Shown here: piece by piece, positions 46,196-55,870 of the stretch | Layout: each line of letters begins with the position of its first letter | How positions within the stretch are numbered: position 1 is the first letter of the stretch | Source: JAAZMI01 sp964603615 | GTDB lineage: Bacteria; Bacillota; Dethiobacteria; DTU022; UBA8154 | Length of the DNA: 64,000 nt | Assembly (NCBI GenBank): GCA_964603615.1 | Contig: CAZRVU010000009.1 | Coordinates: forward strand, 1-64,000 | Direction of reading: 5' to 3' | Program-made: the position numbers and the translations under genes | The notes under the pieces: model-generated | What the model was told of the DNA's origin: nothing | Database searches by the model: none | The model's input: only the letters and a program-made list of their open reading frames with translations

Positions 46196-48169
46196 TTGGA
46201 ATCTTCTCTACTAATTGTGCCGGCAGTGGGAATTGTCGGTATACTTTTTGCTATCATCCTGTGGATAAGCATAAGTAAACGGGATCCTGGCAATAAACGC
46301 ATGCGGGAAATTGCGGCAGCAATACACGAAGGGGCGATGGCTTTTTTAAGAAGGGAATATTCGGCCCTGGCTATTTTTGCCCTGGTTCTTTTTCTAGTGC
46401 TCGGCTTTACGATTGGCTGGCCTACGGCCATTTGTTTTTTGGTGGGTGCGGTTTTTTCCGCGGTAGCGGGCTTCGTGGGGATGAGTGTGGCAACCATCGC
46501 CAATGTGCGCACGGCCAATGCTGCCCGCAAAGGGATAAACAGTGCCCTGGGCATAGCTTTTTCCAGTGGGTCGGTCATGGGGATGATGGTCGCCGGGGTG
46601 GGGCTTCTGGGAGTTGGCATTCTTTATCTTATTTTTAACAATCCTACCATCGTGAATGGCTATGCTTTAGGGGCCAGTTCGATTGCTCTTTTTGCCCGTA
46701 TTGGCGGGGGCATTTATACTAAAGCAGCGGATGTGGGCGCCGATCTTGTAGGAAAGGTGGAGGCCGGCATTCCGGAGGATGACCCGCGTAATGCCGGGGT
46801 AATTGCGGACAACGTCGGTGATAACGTCGGTGATGTTGCCGGCATGGGCGCCGATCTTTTTGAATCGTATGTTGGTTCAATGATTGCAACCATGGCTGTG
46901 GGGATCTCTATTTATGGGACCAAAGGGGTCCTTCTGCCTCTTTTAGTGGCCTCCGTGGGAGTCATTGCCTCGATTATTGGCTACTTCTTTGTGCGGGCGA
47001 AAGAGGGCGTGCGTTTAGGGGCCGCCTTGGAACGGTCTACCCTTGTGGCTGCTTTGATCGTTTTGATTGCTTCGTATTTTCTTTCTATCAATGTTTTGGG
47101 CGAAATAGGCCCGTTTATTGCAATTATCTCCGGTTTAATTGCCGGGGTGGCTATTGGCAAGCTGACAGATTATTATACGTCTTATCATTTTAAGCCGGTG
47201 CAGGAACTGGCCAAAGCTTCCAAAACCGGCACGGCGACCAATATTATCAGCGGGCTGGCTTTGGGCTTGAAGAGCACGACTCTTCCCTTGGTAGTGATCA
47301 TTATTGCCATCGTTATCGCCTATTTGTCTAACGGTGAAAACGGTGTGTATGGTATTGCCATTGCTGCAGTGGGGATGCTTTCTACTGTTGGCAATACAGT
47401 ATCTGTCGATGCTTATGGCCCGGTGGCCGATAATGCCGGCGGTATCGCGGAGATGTCCGAGTTGGAGCCGGAGGTGCGTGAAATTACTGACGAGCTGGAT
47501 GCGGTGGGTAACACTACTGCGGCCATCGGCAAGGGTTTTGCAATCGGTTCGGCAGCTCTGACGGCCTTGGCCCTTTTTACTGCCTATACGCAGGCCGCCG
47601 GGTTGGAGAGGATCGATCTTACCAGTGCCAATACTATCGTTGGCCTTTTTATCGGTGGAACGGTGATCTTTTTCTGTGTTTCAAGAGCGATGGAGGCGGT
47701 GGGGCGTGCTGCTTTCGACTTAATCGAGGAGATTCGCCGCCAATTCCGGGAAATACCGGGCCTTATGGAAGGGAAAACCCGTCCGGAATATGCAAAATGC
47801 GTGGATATTAGCACTGCTGCCGCCCTGAAAGAGATGATTGTGCCGGGCCTAGCAGCGGTGATCGTGCCGATTGTCGTGGGGTTAATCCCCTTCCTGGGCA
47901 AAGAAGCCTTAGGAGGGCTTTTAGCCGGGGCACTGGTTACGGGTGTGTTGATGGCTATCTTTATGGCCAATGCCGGTGGTGCCTGGGATAATGCTAAAAA
48001 ATGGATCGAGACGGGTCAGGTAGGCGGTAAAGGAAGTGAACCGCATAAAGCGGCTGTGGTGGGGGATACGGTTGGAGATCCATTTAAGGATACCGCCGGC
48101 CCCTCCATTAATATTTTGATTAAGTTGATGAGTATTGTGGCGTTGGTGTTTGCTCCACTTTTTCTTTAG
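46196..48169 (+). CDS. hppA: Membrane-bound ion-pumping pyrophosphatase
   Basis: This enzyme hydrolyses pyrophosphate and pumps protons or sodium ions. The 657-residue protein has about 16 membrane helices and the substrate motifs DVGADLVGKVEAGIPEDDPR and DNVGDNVGDVAGMGADLFES, plus GDTVGDPFKDTAGPS near the C-terminus. The GNTTAAIGKG segment has Ala at the position that is Lys in potassium-independent enzymes, so potassium activation is predicted. Whether the ion is H+ or Na+ cannot be read here. TTG 46196 is chosen because GGAGGAGG lies just upstream. Confidence 0.93.
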   Translation: MESSLLIVPAVGIVGILFAIILWISISKRDPGNKRMREIAAAIHEGAMAFLRREYSALAIFALVLFLVLGFTIGWPTAICFLVGAVFSAVAGFVGMSVATIANVRTANAARKGINSALGIAFSSGSVMGMMVAGVGLLGVGILYLIFNNPTIVNGYALGASSIALFARIGGGIYTKAADVGADLVGKVEAGIPEDDPRNAGVIADNVGDNVGDVAGMGADLFESYVGSMIATMAVGISIYGTKGVLLPLLVASVGVIASIIGYFFVRAKEGVRLGAALERSTLVAALIVLIASYFLSINVLGEIGPFIAIISGLIAGVAIGKLTDYYTSYHFKPVQELAKASKTGTATNIISGLALGLKSTTLPLVVIIIAIVIAYLSNGENGVYGIAIAAVGMLSTVGNTVSVDAYGPVADNAGGIAEMSELEPEVREITDELDAVGNTTAAIGKGFAIGSAALTALALFTAYTQAAGLERIDLTSANTIVGLFIGGTVIFFCVSRAMEAVGRAAFDLIEEIRRQFREIPGLMEGKTRPEYAKCVDISTAAALKEMIVPGLAAVIVPIVVGLIPFLGKEALGGLLAGALVTGVLMAIFMANAGGAWDNAKKWIETGQVGGKGSEPHKAAVVGDTVGDPFKDTAGPSINILIKLMSIVALVFAPLFL

Positions 48170-48224
48170 TAAGGCCCCTTTTCCCAAGGGAATATTAGAA
48201 AAACTGGCAAAGACATCTTATCCC

Positions 48225-48277
48225 AAAGAGAGCAAGCCTTAGACGGCCTAAATACTTGCTCTCTTTTATTTTTTGTT
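48225..48277 (+). terminator. Terminator after hppA
   Basis: AAAGAGAGCAAG and CTTGCTCTCTTT form a 12-bp stem with an 18-nt loop, followed by TTTATTTTTTG. A TATAAT at 48287-48292 just downstream may be the -10 of rnr. Confidence 0.8.
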
Positions 48278-48341
48278 CAGACAGGGTATAATGGTTATAG
48301 CTGTGAATTATGGATTATTTGTATTTTGATGGGAGCATGAT

Positions 48342-50492
48342 ATGACTGTCAGTAAAAAAAATGTATTGAAGTTTCTTTTTGAGGTAGACTACAAACCTTT
48401 GACTTTTGAAGGCATCCGCAAAGTTTTGGGTATCTCCCAGGATAAGGATGTCCAGGAGCTATTTAAATTTTTAGTATCTCTTGAGGAGGAGGGGGTAGTC
48501 TTTAAGACGCTGCAGGGCCGTTATTCCCCGTTGCGGGGGAAAGGGCTTTTAACCGGCGTGTTGCAGGGTCATCCCCAGGGGTATGCTTTTCTGCTGCCGG
48601 AAGCGCCGGGGGAGGCGGATGTATTTATACCACAGGAAAAAATTAAAGGTGCCATGCACAAGGACCGCGTGATGGTTCGCTTGCTCGGAAAAGCGTCGAA
48701 TGGCCGGCGCCGTGAAGGAGAGGTTATCCGCATCCTTAAGCGGGGCAACTCCGCCATCGTCGGGACTTTCCAGGGCACCCGTCACCGGGGCACCGTCACT
48801 CCAGATGACCGTCGACTGTTCCATGATATTAAAATTTCCCGGGCCTACCGCCCGGTCAATCCCGGGGATAAGATTTTGGTCAGTATTACGCGCTGGCCGG
48901 ATAGCTACCGTGATACGCCCGAGGGGAAAATTATGGAGGTGATCGGCCCGGCGGATGAACCGGGGGTGGATATTACCTCCATTCAAAAAAAATTTGGCCT
49001 GCCTTCCGCTTTTCCGGCAAAGGTTTTGCAAGAGGCGGAACGTTGGGACGGAAAACAAATTATTGCGGCGGATGATTTGGAGCAGCGCCGGGATTTGCGC
49101 ACCCTGCCCATGGTTACCATTGATGATGAAGATGCCCAAGATTTGGATGATGCCGTTTCTTTGGAAAGAATGGCGGAGGGCTACCGGTTAGGGGTGCATA
49201 TTGCCGATGTCAGCTACTATGTGCAGGAAAGGAGCGCCCTCGACCGGGAAGCGGCACGGCGCGCCAACAGCGTTTACCTGCCAGACAGGGTCATCCCCAT
49301 GCTTCCTGCCCAGCTTTCCAATGGGATTTGCAGCCTTAATCCGGGTTCTGACCGGCTGGCGATCAGTGTTTTTATGGAGTTGACGGCGACGGGGGATCTG
49401 CTTAGCTATGATTTTTGCCCGAGTTTGATCTGTGTCGATGAACGCTTGACCTTTCGTGCTGTAAACCGTCTCTTGAAAGGCGAAAAAGAGGTGGAACAAA
49501 AATATATTCATTTTCATCAAACTTTGGCCGATATGCATCTGCTGGCCGGGGTTTTAAAAGATAAACGTAGGGGGCGCGGTGCGCTGGATTTTGACTTTCC
49601 CGAGGCTAAAATAAAACTGGATGAACAGGGGAAACCACAGGAGATACAGGTAAAAAGAAGCAGCGCTGCTGATACGATTATCGAAGAATTCATGCTGCTT
49701 TGTAATGAGATTGCGGCAACTTATCTTTACCAGCAAAAAGCACCTATAATTTACCGCGTGCATGAGCATCCGGCTGAAGATAAGCTTTGCCCGCTGCGTG
49801 ATTTTTTAAGCCTGTTCGATATTCAATTAAAGGGGGATCTCAGTAAAATTTCTTCCAGGCAGCTACAAGAGATCACTGAAAAAGTAAAGGATACCCCCCT
49901 GGAAAAGGCGATCAGCTATGTAATCCTGCGTTCTTTACCGCAGGCGCATTACAGTGCATCTCCTACAGGACATTTTGGTTTGTCTTCAAAATATTATACT
50001 CATTTTACAGCACCGATCCGGCGTTACACGGATCTGATGATGCACCGCACGCTGCGCCATATTTTAGAGGGAACAATGACGAAGGCGGAATCCCGTAAAC
50101 TGACCAGCCATCTCCCGCTGTTGGCTAAACATGCCTCTGAACAGGAGCGCCTGGCAATGGAAGCGGAAAGAGAATGCCTGGATCTGAAAAAAGTTGAGTT
50201 TATGGCCGGCAAGGAAGGCAGTGTCTATGACGTATTGATTAGCAGCGTTACTTCTTTTGGATTTTTTGTAGAGTTAGACAATACGGTGGAGGGCCTGGTG
50301 CATGTGACCAGCCTCGAGGATGATTATTACCATTTCGATGAAAAGAAATTTGCCCTCGTCGGGAAGCGCACTGGCAAGGTGTTTCGCCTGGGGGATCGCT
50401 TGCGCGTTCGCTTGGAAAAAGTGGACAAGGAGATGAGAACAGTTCACTTCCTGCCCCTGGCAGCCCACGACGGGGCTTTGAAAAAAAGTTGA
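48342..50492 (+). CDS. rnr: Ribonuclease R
   Basis: RNase R is a processive 3'-5' exoribonuclease that degrades structured RNA and works with tmRNA in quality control. The 716-residue protein has an N-terminal winged helix, cold-shock domains, the RNB catalytic block (TIDDEDAQDLDDAVS, then YLPDRVIPMLP) and a C-terminal S1 domain (YDVLISSVTSFGFFVELDN). ATG 48342 follows GGGAG. Its position before smpB and ssrA matches its known functional partnership with them. Confidence 0.95.
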   Translation: MTVSKKNVLKFLFEVDYKPLTFEGIRKVLGISQDKDVQELFKFLVSLEEEGVVFKTLQGRYSPLRGKGLLTGVLQGHPQGYAFLLPEAPGEADVFIPQEKIKGAMHKDRVMVRLLGKASNGRRREGEVIRILKRGNSAIVGTFQGTRHRGTVTPDDRRLFHDIKISRAYRPVNPGDKILVSITRWPDSYRDTPEGKIMEVIGPADEPGVDITSIQKKFGLPSAFPAKVLQEAERWDGKQIIAADDLEQRRDLRTLPMVTIDDEDAQDLDDAVSLERMAEGYRLGVHIADVSYYVQERSALDREAARRANSVYLPDRVIPMLPAQLSNGICSLNPGSDRLAISVFMELTATGDLLSYDFCPSLICVDERLTFRAVNRLLKGEKEVEQKYIHFHQTLADMHLLAGVLKDKRRGRGALDFDFPEAKIKLDEQGKPQEIQVKRSSAADTIIEEFMLLCNEIAATYLYQQKAPIIYRVHEHPAEDKLCPLRDFLSLFDIQLKGDLSKISSRQLQEITEKVKDTPLEKAISYVILRSLPQAHYSASPTGHFGLSSKYYTHFTAPIRRYTDLMMHRTLRHILEGTMTKAESRKLTSHLPLLAKHASEQERLAMEAERECLDLKKVEFMAGKEGSVYDVLISSVTSFGFFVELDNTVEGLVHVTSLEDDYYHFDEKKFALVGKRTGKVFRLGDRLRVRLEKVDKEMRTVHFLPLAAHDGALKKS

Positions 50493-50548
50493 TTTGTGCT
50501 ATAATTTAAGAGAGAATGGGGAAAGGGGATGAGCTGATAGGGAGGAGC

Positions 50549-51019
50549 ATGGAAAAGCGTAGGGGTAAAATCCTGGCCCAAAATCGCAAGGCCAGATATC
50601 AGTTCTTTATCGAAGAAACCTACGAAGCCGGTATTGTCCTGCAGGGAACGGAGGTCAAATCGATCCGCCTGGGGCGGGCCAACCTGAAAGACAGCTACGC
50701 CCGGGTGGAAAACGGAGAACTCTTCCTTTATGAGATGCATATCAGCCCTTATACCCACGGCAGTTCATTCAATCACGATCCCCTGCGCACGCGCAAGCTG
50801 CTGATGCACCGCCGGGAGATCAACAAGCTGGCCGCTTATGTGCAGGAAAAAGGCTATACCCTCGTTCCCCTGAGCCTTTATCTCCAAGCAGGCAAAGTGA
50901 AGATCGAGCTGGCGCTGGCCAAAGGTAAAAAAGCTTTGGATAAAAGACGGACTATAGCGGAAAGGGACGCCCGGCGGGAGATGGAGAGAAACCTTAAGGA
51001 TAGGTATTTGTCGAGGTAA
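50549..51019 (+). CDS. smpB: SsrA-binding protein SmpB
   Basis: SmpB carries tmRNA into stalled ribosomes. The protein (156 residues) has the family start ILAQNRKARYQFFIEETYEAG, then GTEVKSIRLGRANLKDSYA and the basic C-terminal tail KKALDKRRTIAERDARREME. I chose ATG 50549 with GGGAGG just before it, giving the standard length; an in-frame ATG at 50516 would add 11 residues. The tmRNA gene follows 26 bp downstream. Confidence 0.95.
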   Translation: MEKRRGKILAQNRKARYQFFIEETYEAGIVLQGTEVKSIRLGRANLKDSYARVENGELFLYEMHISPYTHGSSFNHDPLRTRKLLMHRREINKLAAYVQEKGYTLVPLSLYLQAGKVKIELALAKGKKALDKRRTIAERDARREMERNLKDRYLSR

Positions 51020-51045
51020 TTACCCGGCGACGGGGTAACAAACAT

Positions 51046-51400
51046 GGGGGTGAAATGGGTTCGACGGGGGCAGAAGAGGCAAGAGAAGCGGGTCCAGGAC
51101 CATGGCCTGGTTAAAACATGGAAAGGCATTAACTGCCAACGATGAATTAGCTTTCGCTGCTTAAAAAAAGCAGCGCGCCTGCCTTTTCCTTTCCTGCGGG
51201 AAAAGAAACAGGTGCCAACTAAGCAGGATACCCGGTTTGCAGGCCTCTCCTCCTGCAAGGTGGGGAAATTAAAAGGAGATAGTGCCAGGGCATTTAGTTT
51301 CAGGAGCGCCCCGGCATGAAAACCTAAACTGGAACTACGCCCGTAGATGCTCTTGTGGCTTTGCTTTCGGACGCGGGTTCAATTCCCGCCACCTCCACCA
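51046..51400 (+). ncRNA. ssrA: Transfer-messenger RNA (tmRNA)
   Basis: The 5' end GGGGGTGAAATGGGTTCGAC and the 3' end TTCAATTCCCGCC...CCACCA form the tRNA-like domain; GGGGGTG pairs with CACCTCC. The resume codon begins the tag reading A-N-D-E-L-A-F-A-A then TAA (GCC at about 51135). The C-terminal AFAA departs from the usual ALAA. It lies directly after smpB. Confidence 0.96.
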
Positions 51401-51418
51401 CATGTTAATGAATGAAGG

Positions 51419-51447
51419 AAGGGACGGCTCGCGCTGAGCCGTCCCTT
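51419..51447 (+). terminator. Hairpin after ssrA
   Basis: AAGGGACGGCTC and GAGCCGTCCCTT form a perfect 12-bp stem with a 5-nt loop. There is no T-run, so it may be a processing or Rho-assisted end. Confidence 0.55.
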
Positions 51448-51558
51448 TGACGTACAAAAAGGAAAAGGTCATAAAGTATGAAAAGGATTCGTTGATTGCA
51501 CATATAATTATATATATACGAGTACGTAATAAATGGATATGATGGTGAGGGAGAGAAG

Positions 51559-52086
51559 ATGGAACTGTCTTTGTTTTACAGCGGATTATTTATTTTTTTA
51601 GCCAGGGTTGCCGATATGTCCCTGGCCACTTTTCGCATTCTGATGCTGATGAGAGGCCGCAGCCTGCTTGCTTCTTTGATTGGTTTCTTGGAATCAGGAA
51701 TATACATATTAGCGCTGAGCCAGGTTATGCAGCATCTCGATAATCCATTTAAAATGGTCCTTTTTGCGGCAGGATTTGCGGTGGGTAATTATGTGGGCAG
51801 CAATATCGAAGAACGGATTGCTTTGGGCTATGTCAATGTCCAGGTCATTTCTGTAGGTTGTTCTGGGACCTTGCAATCGCAGTTGCGGGAAGAAGGTTTC
51901 GGCGTTACTGCAGTGGAGGGCAGCGGGAAAGACGGCCTGCACTACATTCTATATGTTCTTTCCAAAAGGCGCGATCTGCCCAAGCTGATGAAGCTAATTA
52001 ACAACACGGACGGTAAGGCCTTTACCTGTGTGTTGGATACACGCAAAACATTTGGCGGCTTTTTCCCCCAGTTTAAGGCAAAATAA
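51559..52086 (+). CDS. UPF0316 membrane protein (DUF2179/DUF5698)
   Basis: The 175-residue protein has three membrane segments (about 5-28, 32-52, 60-80) with the conserved RVADMSLATFRILMLMRGR stretch. A soluble domain follows (GYVNVQVISVGCSGTLQSQL, ending in DTRKTFGGFFP). It belongs to the UPF0316 family of unknown function. ATG 51559 follows GGGAGAG. Its stop codon abuts the murI open frame. Confidence 0.85.
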   Translation: MELSLFYSGLFIFLARVADMSLATFRILMLMRGRSLLASLIGFLESGIYILALSQVMQHLDNPFKMVLFAAGFAVGNYVGSNIEERIALGYVNVQVISVGCSGTLQSQLREEGFGVTAVEGSGKDGLHYILYVLSKRRDLPKLMKLINNTDGKAFTCVLDTRKTFGGFFPQFKAK

Positions 52087-52923
52087 GTGGCGGAAACAGC
52101 GAAAAAGGAGGATATTATAATAGATAACAATAAAGCGATTGCAATGTTGGACTCTGGAGTAGGCGGTTTAACTGTGGCCCAGGAAGTTTTTAGGCAACTG
52201 CCGGCCGAAAATATCGTTTACTTCGGTGATACTGCGCATATGCCTTATGGTTCCCGTTCCCCGGAACAGATCAGAGAATTCGTTTATGAAATTATTGATT
52301 TCCTGCAGATCCAGGACATCAAGGCGCTGATTATCGCCTGTAATGCTGCTACCGCTGCCGGACTGGATTATTATGCAAAAAAACTTGCTCTACCCTTGAT
52401 CGGGGTGATTGAACCGGCGGTAAGGGCTGCTTTGAAACGGACCAAGACCGGCAGGATCGGGGTCATCGGTACGGAGGGGACGGTTCAAAGCGGTGCCTAT
52501 GAACACGTTTTCCAGCGGCTGGCTCCCGCGGTGCAACTCTTCAGCCAGGCTTGCCCTTTGTTTGTTTTAATTGTTGAAAATGGCCTGATCGATTCCCCCG
52601 AGGCGAAGCGTGTGGCAGAAGAATATTTAAAGCCGTTGCAGGAAAAGGGAATCGACACCTTAATTCTTGGCTGCACCCACTACCCGTTGATGTCGGACCT
52701 GATCCGGGAAGTTGCCGGGCCCGGTATAAATTTAATCAGTTCGGCGCAGGAAACGGCACGGGAAGTAAAAACACTTTTGGCCCGGAAAAAACTACTGCGG
52801 GGGGAAAATCCCGCACCACGCCACCGCTTTTTTGTCAGCGGCCCGGCGAAACCCTTCGACGATCTGGCTGCTACTTTGCTGGGCAGCAGGCCTCAAGCCT
52901 ACCAGGTAATCCTGCCCTGGTAA
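52087..52923 (+). CDS. murI: Glutamate racemase
   Basis: MurI makes D-glutamate for peptidoglycan. The protein has DSGVGGLTVAQEV, the first catalytic cysteine in IACNAATAAGLDYY and the second in LGCTHYPLMSDLI. The start is unclear. GTG 52087 lies immediately after the previous stop codon without a ribosome site. A perfect AAGGAGG at 52105-52111 points instead to a start near 52117-52120, where the in-frame codons are ATA. ATG 52144 would cut off the first beta strand. gerM, rph and rdgB follow, as in Bacillus. Confidence 0.93.
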   Translation: MAETAKKEDIIIDNNKAIAMLDSGVGGLTVAQEVFRQLPAENIVYFGDTAHMPYGSRSPEQIREFVYEIIDFLQIQDIKALIIACNAATAAGLDYYAKKLALPLIGVIEPAVRAALKRTKTGRIGVIGTEGTVQSGAYEHVFQRLAPAVQLFSQACPLFVLIVENGLIDSPEAKRVAEEYLKPLQEKGIDTLILGCTHYPLMSDLIREVAGPGINLISSAQETAREVKTLLARKKLLRGENPAPRHRFFVSGPAKPFDDLAATLLGSRPQAYQVILPW

Positions 52924-53006
52924 GCACTTTTTTTTCATAATTAACCTTTGCCGGATATAAATATAGATAAGTAACAGTAGGACAAAGGTTAGGAAGTGAA
53001 AAAACG

Positions 53007-54053
53007 ATGGGCGTAAGAAAAGTTTTCCCGCAGGTGGTGTTTTGGGCCATTTTTACCAGTATTATTTTGCTGCTGCCCGGTTGTTTGCAGGAATATTTAC
53101 CCTACCTGCAAAAGGAGAAGGAAGAGACGACGGAGATTCATCCTGCCGAAGAAGAGAACGGGTGGTGGGAAGAAGAAGGTTTGTCGCCGGGAACATTATA
53201 TCCGCGGCTATATCTGGTGGAAGGCAAGGGAAAATATTTGCTGCCGGTTACAGTTTCCCTTCCCTGGAAAGAGGGCGTAGCCAGGGCCACGCTGGAAAAG
53301 TTGATTGAAGGACCCACGCCGGCCCAGGAAATGCGTTACGGTCTGCATACACCTTTGGCCCCGCATACAGAGGTGCGGGGATTGTCCATCAACGAGGGGT
53401 TGGCCAAACTGGATTTAAATACAGCATTTCTGGATTACAACCCCGGGGAGGAAGAATTTGTTTTAGACAGCATCCTTTTTACGCTTTTGCAATTTCCTGT
53501 TATAAATGAAGTCCAGTTGTTGGTAGAAGGCGTTATCCCAGAGAATTTCCCCGGGGGCACCAGCGGTCAAGAAATATGGAGCAAGACGGGGGGTATCAAC
53601 GAGGAGGCAGGGGAAGCGTTTGCCGGTTTGGAAGATAGCCGGGCGGTGACCCTTTATTTTTGCACCGTTTTAGGGGAAAATCATATTTTTTATGTTCCCG
53701 TAACCCGGCTTGTTGCGACGGATAAGGATCATCTAGAAACGGCTATAGAGGAACTTTTTAGGGGGCCCTGTGCCGGCAGCTCCCTTTTTAGTGATCTGCC
53801 TGCCGGTGTGCAGTTGCGGGGCCTTGCTTTGCAGGAAGAGGTTTTAACTGTGGACTTTTCCAAAGAAATATTATACTATCGTGGCGGGCGACGCGGTGAA
53901 AAAAACATGCTGATGCAGTTGCTATTAACTTTAACCGCAATCCCGGGGGTGGATAAAGTGCAACTATTGGTTGACGGGGAAAAAATGAACCTGCCTTACG
54001 GGGCACCCTGCCGGGAGCCTCTGGCACAACCCCTGATCGTCAATCCCCTGTGA
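53007..54053 (+). CDS. gerM: Sporulation/germination lipoprotein GerM (two GerMN domains)
   Basis: The 348-residue protein starts with a lipoprotein signal (hydrophobic stretch, then LLLPGC lipobox near residue 26). Two GerMN domains follow at about 75-180 and 215-335, each ending in a similar pattern (FPVINEVQLLVEG and IPGVDKVQLLVDG). In Bacillus GerM is required for efficient sporulation and germination. The murI-gerM-rph-rdgB order is conserved there too. This gene is good evidence that the organism forms spores. ATG 53007 follows AGGAAG. Confidence 0.9.
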   Translation: MGVRKVFPQVVFWAIFTSIILLLPGCLQEYLPYLQKEKEETTEIHPAEEENGWWEEEGLSPGTLYPRLYLVEGKGKYLLPVTVSLPWKEGVARATLEKLIEGPTPAQEMRYGLHTPLAPHTEVRGLSINEGLAKLDLNTAFLDYNPGEEEFVLDSILFTLLQFPVINEVQLLVEGVIPENFPGGTSGQEIWSKTGGINEEAGEAFAGLEDSRAVTLYFCTVLGENHIFYVPVTRLVATDKDHLETAIEELFRGPCAGSSLFSDLPAGVQLRGLALQEEVLTVDFSKEILYYRGGRRGEKNMLMQLLLTLTAIPGVDKVQLLVDGEKMNLPYGAPCREPLAQPLIVNPL

Positions 54054-54138
54054 AACATTTGTCGCACTACAATTTGCGCCAGGCCAAAGAAGCTAAGCCA
54101 TCAAGGTTGGTAAATGAAAGAAAGTAGGTAATATTGAA

Positions 54139-55482
54139 ATGCGTTCTGACGGACGGAAAAATGATGATCTGCGACCGGTAAAAATTACGCGGCATTTCCT
54201 ACGCTACGCTGAAGGATCAGTTTTAATGGAGATCGGTGAGACGCGCGTCATTTGCGCGGCCTCTGTTGAAGAAAGCGTACCCCCCTGGCTGAAAGGCAGG
54301 CAGCGGGGTTGGGTTACGGCCGAATATTCCTTGCTACCCCGTTCAACACAAAACAGGATTGTGCGAGAGGCGGCGCGGGGAAGAATCAGCGGGCGGACAT
54401 ATGAAATCCAGCGGCTCATCGGGCGGGCCTTGCGGGCGGTAGTAAACCTGGAGGCTCTTGGTGAAAGAACGATCTGGCTGGATTGTGATGTGCTGCAGGC
54501 CGATGGAGGCACGCGGACAGCCGCGATTACCGGCGCTTTTGTTGCCCTCGCCGATGCCTTGCATTACTTGCAAAAGGCGGGGAAGATCAGCATTTTTCCT
54601 TTATCCGATTATGTGGCGGCAGTTAGCGTAGGCCTCGTGGGCAGGGTGCCCCGGTTGGATCTCTCCTTTCAGGAGGATAGCAGGGCAGACGTGGATATGA
54701 ATATTGTAATGACCGGCCGCGGGGAACTGGTGGAGATACAGGGCACCGCTGAAAAAAAGCCCTTCAGTAAAAAAGAATTGGGCAATCTTTTGGAACTGGG
54801 TAACCGGGGCATTGAAACCCTTATTTCCAAACAAAAAGAATCATTGGAGGAAATTACCTTTAAGATCGGCCGGGGCCCTAAAAAGAAGCTTATTCTGGCC
54901 ACACATAACCAGGGAAAAGTTGTCGAACTGCAAAAAGTGCTAGCTTCCACCGGTCCCTTGCAAGTATTATCCCTGCGTGATTTGCCCGCTTTGCCGGCAG
55001 TATCCGAAACGGGCTCCACATTTGAAGAAAACGCCCTGCTCAAGGCGGAAACGATTAGCCGTTTAACCGGGGAAGTGGTTCTGGCCGATGACTCCGGGCT
55101 GGAAGTTGATTTCCTTCAGGGCAAACCGGGCATATATTCGGCCCGCTTTGCCGGGGAAGAAGCCACAGATGAAGAAAATAATGAGCACCTGCTAAAATTA
55201 ATGGCAGATATTCCCCCGCAGGAGCGCCGGGCGCGCTTTGTTTGCGCCATGGCCCTGGCTGTTCCTGGCCAAAAGACGACTCTAGTAAAAGGAACCTGTG
55301 AGGGATCGATTGCCCTTGCCCCCCGTGGCAACCGTGGATTTGGTTACGATCCCCTTTTTATTCTCGATGGGGAAAAGCAGACCTTCGCGGAAATGGAACC
55401 GGAGCTAAAAAACAAAGTCAGCCACCGGGGGAAGGCCTTGGAAAAAATCAATAAACTGCTGGAAAGCAAAAAAATATTATAG
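54139..55482 (+). CDS. Fusion of RNase PH and XTP/dITP diphosphatase
   Basis: The 447-residue protein joins two enzymes usually encoded by neighbouring genes. Residues 1-245 are RNase PH, a phosphate-dependent 3' exonuclease that trims tRNA (RSDGRKNDDLRPVKI, RGWVTAEYSLLPRST, CDVLQADGGTRTAAI). Residues 250-447 are RdgB/HAM1, which destroys non-canonical purine nucleotides (LILATHNQGKVVEL, LADDSGLEV, GFGYDPLFI, KNKVSHRGKAL). The join (PKKKLILATHNQGK) has no internal stop or ribosome site. Such fusions are known in a few Firmicutes. ATG 54139 is the start. Confidence 0.95.
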   Translation: MRSDGRKNDDLRPVKITRHFLRYAEGSVLMEIGETRVICAASVEESVPPWLKGRQRGWVTAEYSLLPRSTQNRIVREAARGRISGRTYEIQRLIGRALRAVVNLEALGERTIWLDCDVLQADGGTRTAAITGAFVALADALHYLQKAGKISIFPLSDYVAAVSVGLVGRVPRLDLSFQEDSRADVDMNIVMTGRGELVEIQGTAEKKPFSKKELGNLLELGNRGIETLISKQKESLEEITFKIGRGPKKKLILATHNQGKVVELQKVLASTGPLQVLSLRDLPALPAVSETGSTFEENALLKAETISRLTGEVVLADDSGLEVDFLQGKPGIYSARFAGEEATDEENNEHLLKLMADIPPQERRARFVCAMALAVPGQKTTLVKGTCEGSIALAPRGNRGFGYDPLFILDGEKQTFAEMEPELKNKVSHRGKALEKINKLLESKKIL

Positions 55483-55623
55483 CTGGTTTGACCCTAAAAG
55501 TTTTTTATCACCTTTTATATATTTGAAGGATGAAAATGCTTCCAGCATGTATTTTCAGGATAGCCTCCAGAGTATTGTCCCTGGCAACAGGATCATGTAA
55601 GATAAAAGCGAGCGGTTAATTAA
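55483..55623. repeat. Intergenic region with second copy of the 36-bp repeat
   Basis: Positions 55528-55563 repeat the 36-bp sequence of 18931-18966. Nothing else is recognised in this stretch. Confidence 0.5.
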
Positions 55624-55782
55624 AAAATTAACTTTAAAGGAAGATTTGCACGAGCTGTGCGTAAGGTAGAGGCTATTGCAGAACAGACCGCCGTTCTGAT
55701 AGAATTTAAGACATTAGTAACGAAACAACTCGAGAAACATGAAATAGATATTCAGGTCATAAAAAAAGCCCTCATTGCTTAA
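55624..55782 (+). pseudogene. Coding remnant of unknown origin
   Basis: An open frame of 52 codons without a start or ribosome site ends at TAA 55780-55782. It reads as a helical, charged segment (AEQTAVLIEFKTLV, then KQLEKHEIDIQVIKKALIA). It looks like the C-terminal end of a decayed gene, perhaps a phage or DNA-binding protein, but I cannot name the family. Confidence 0.3.
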
Positions 55783-55870
55783 ACTTATTATAAATACCCA
55801 GCTATGCACCAGGGTGCTTCCTTCCCGTCATGGTCTTAGCAGGAATAAAAAAGAGAGGGGTTGCTTAGCA

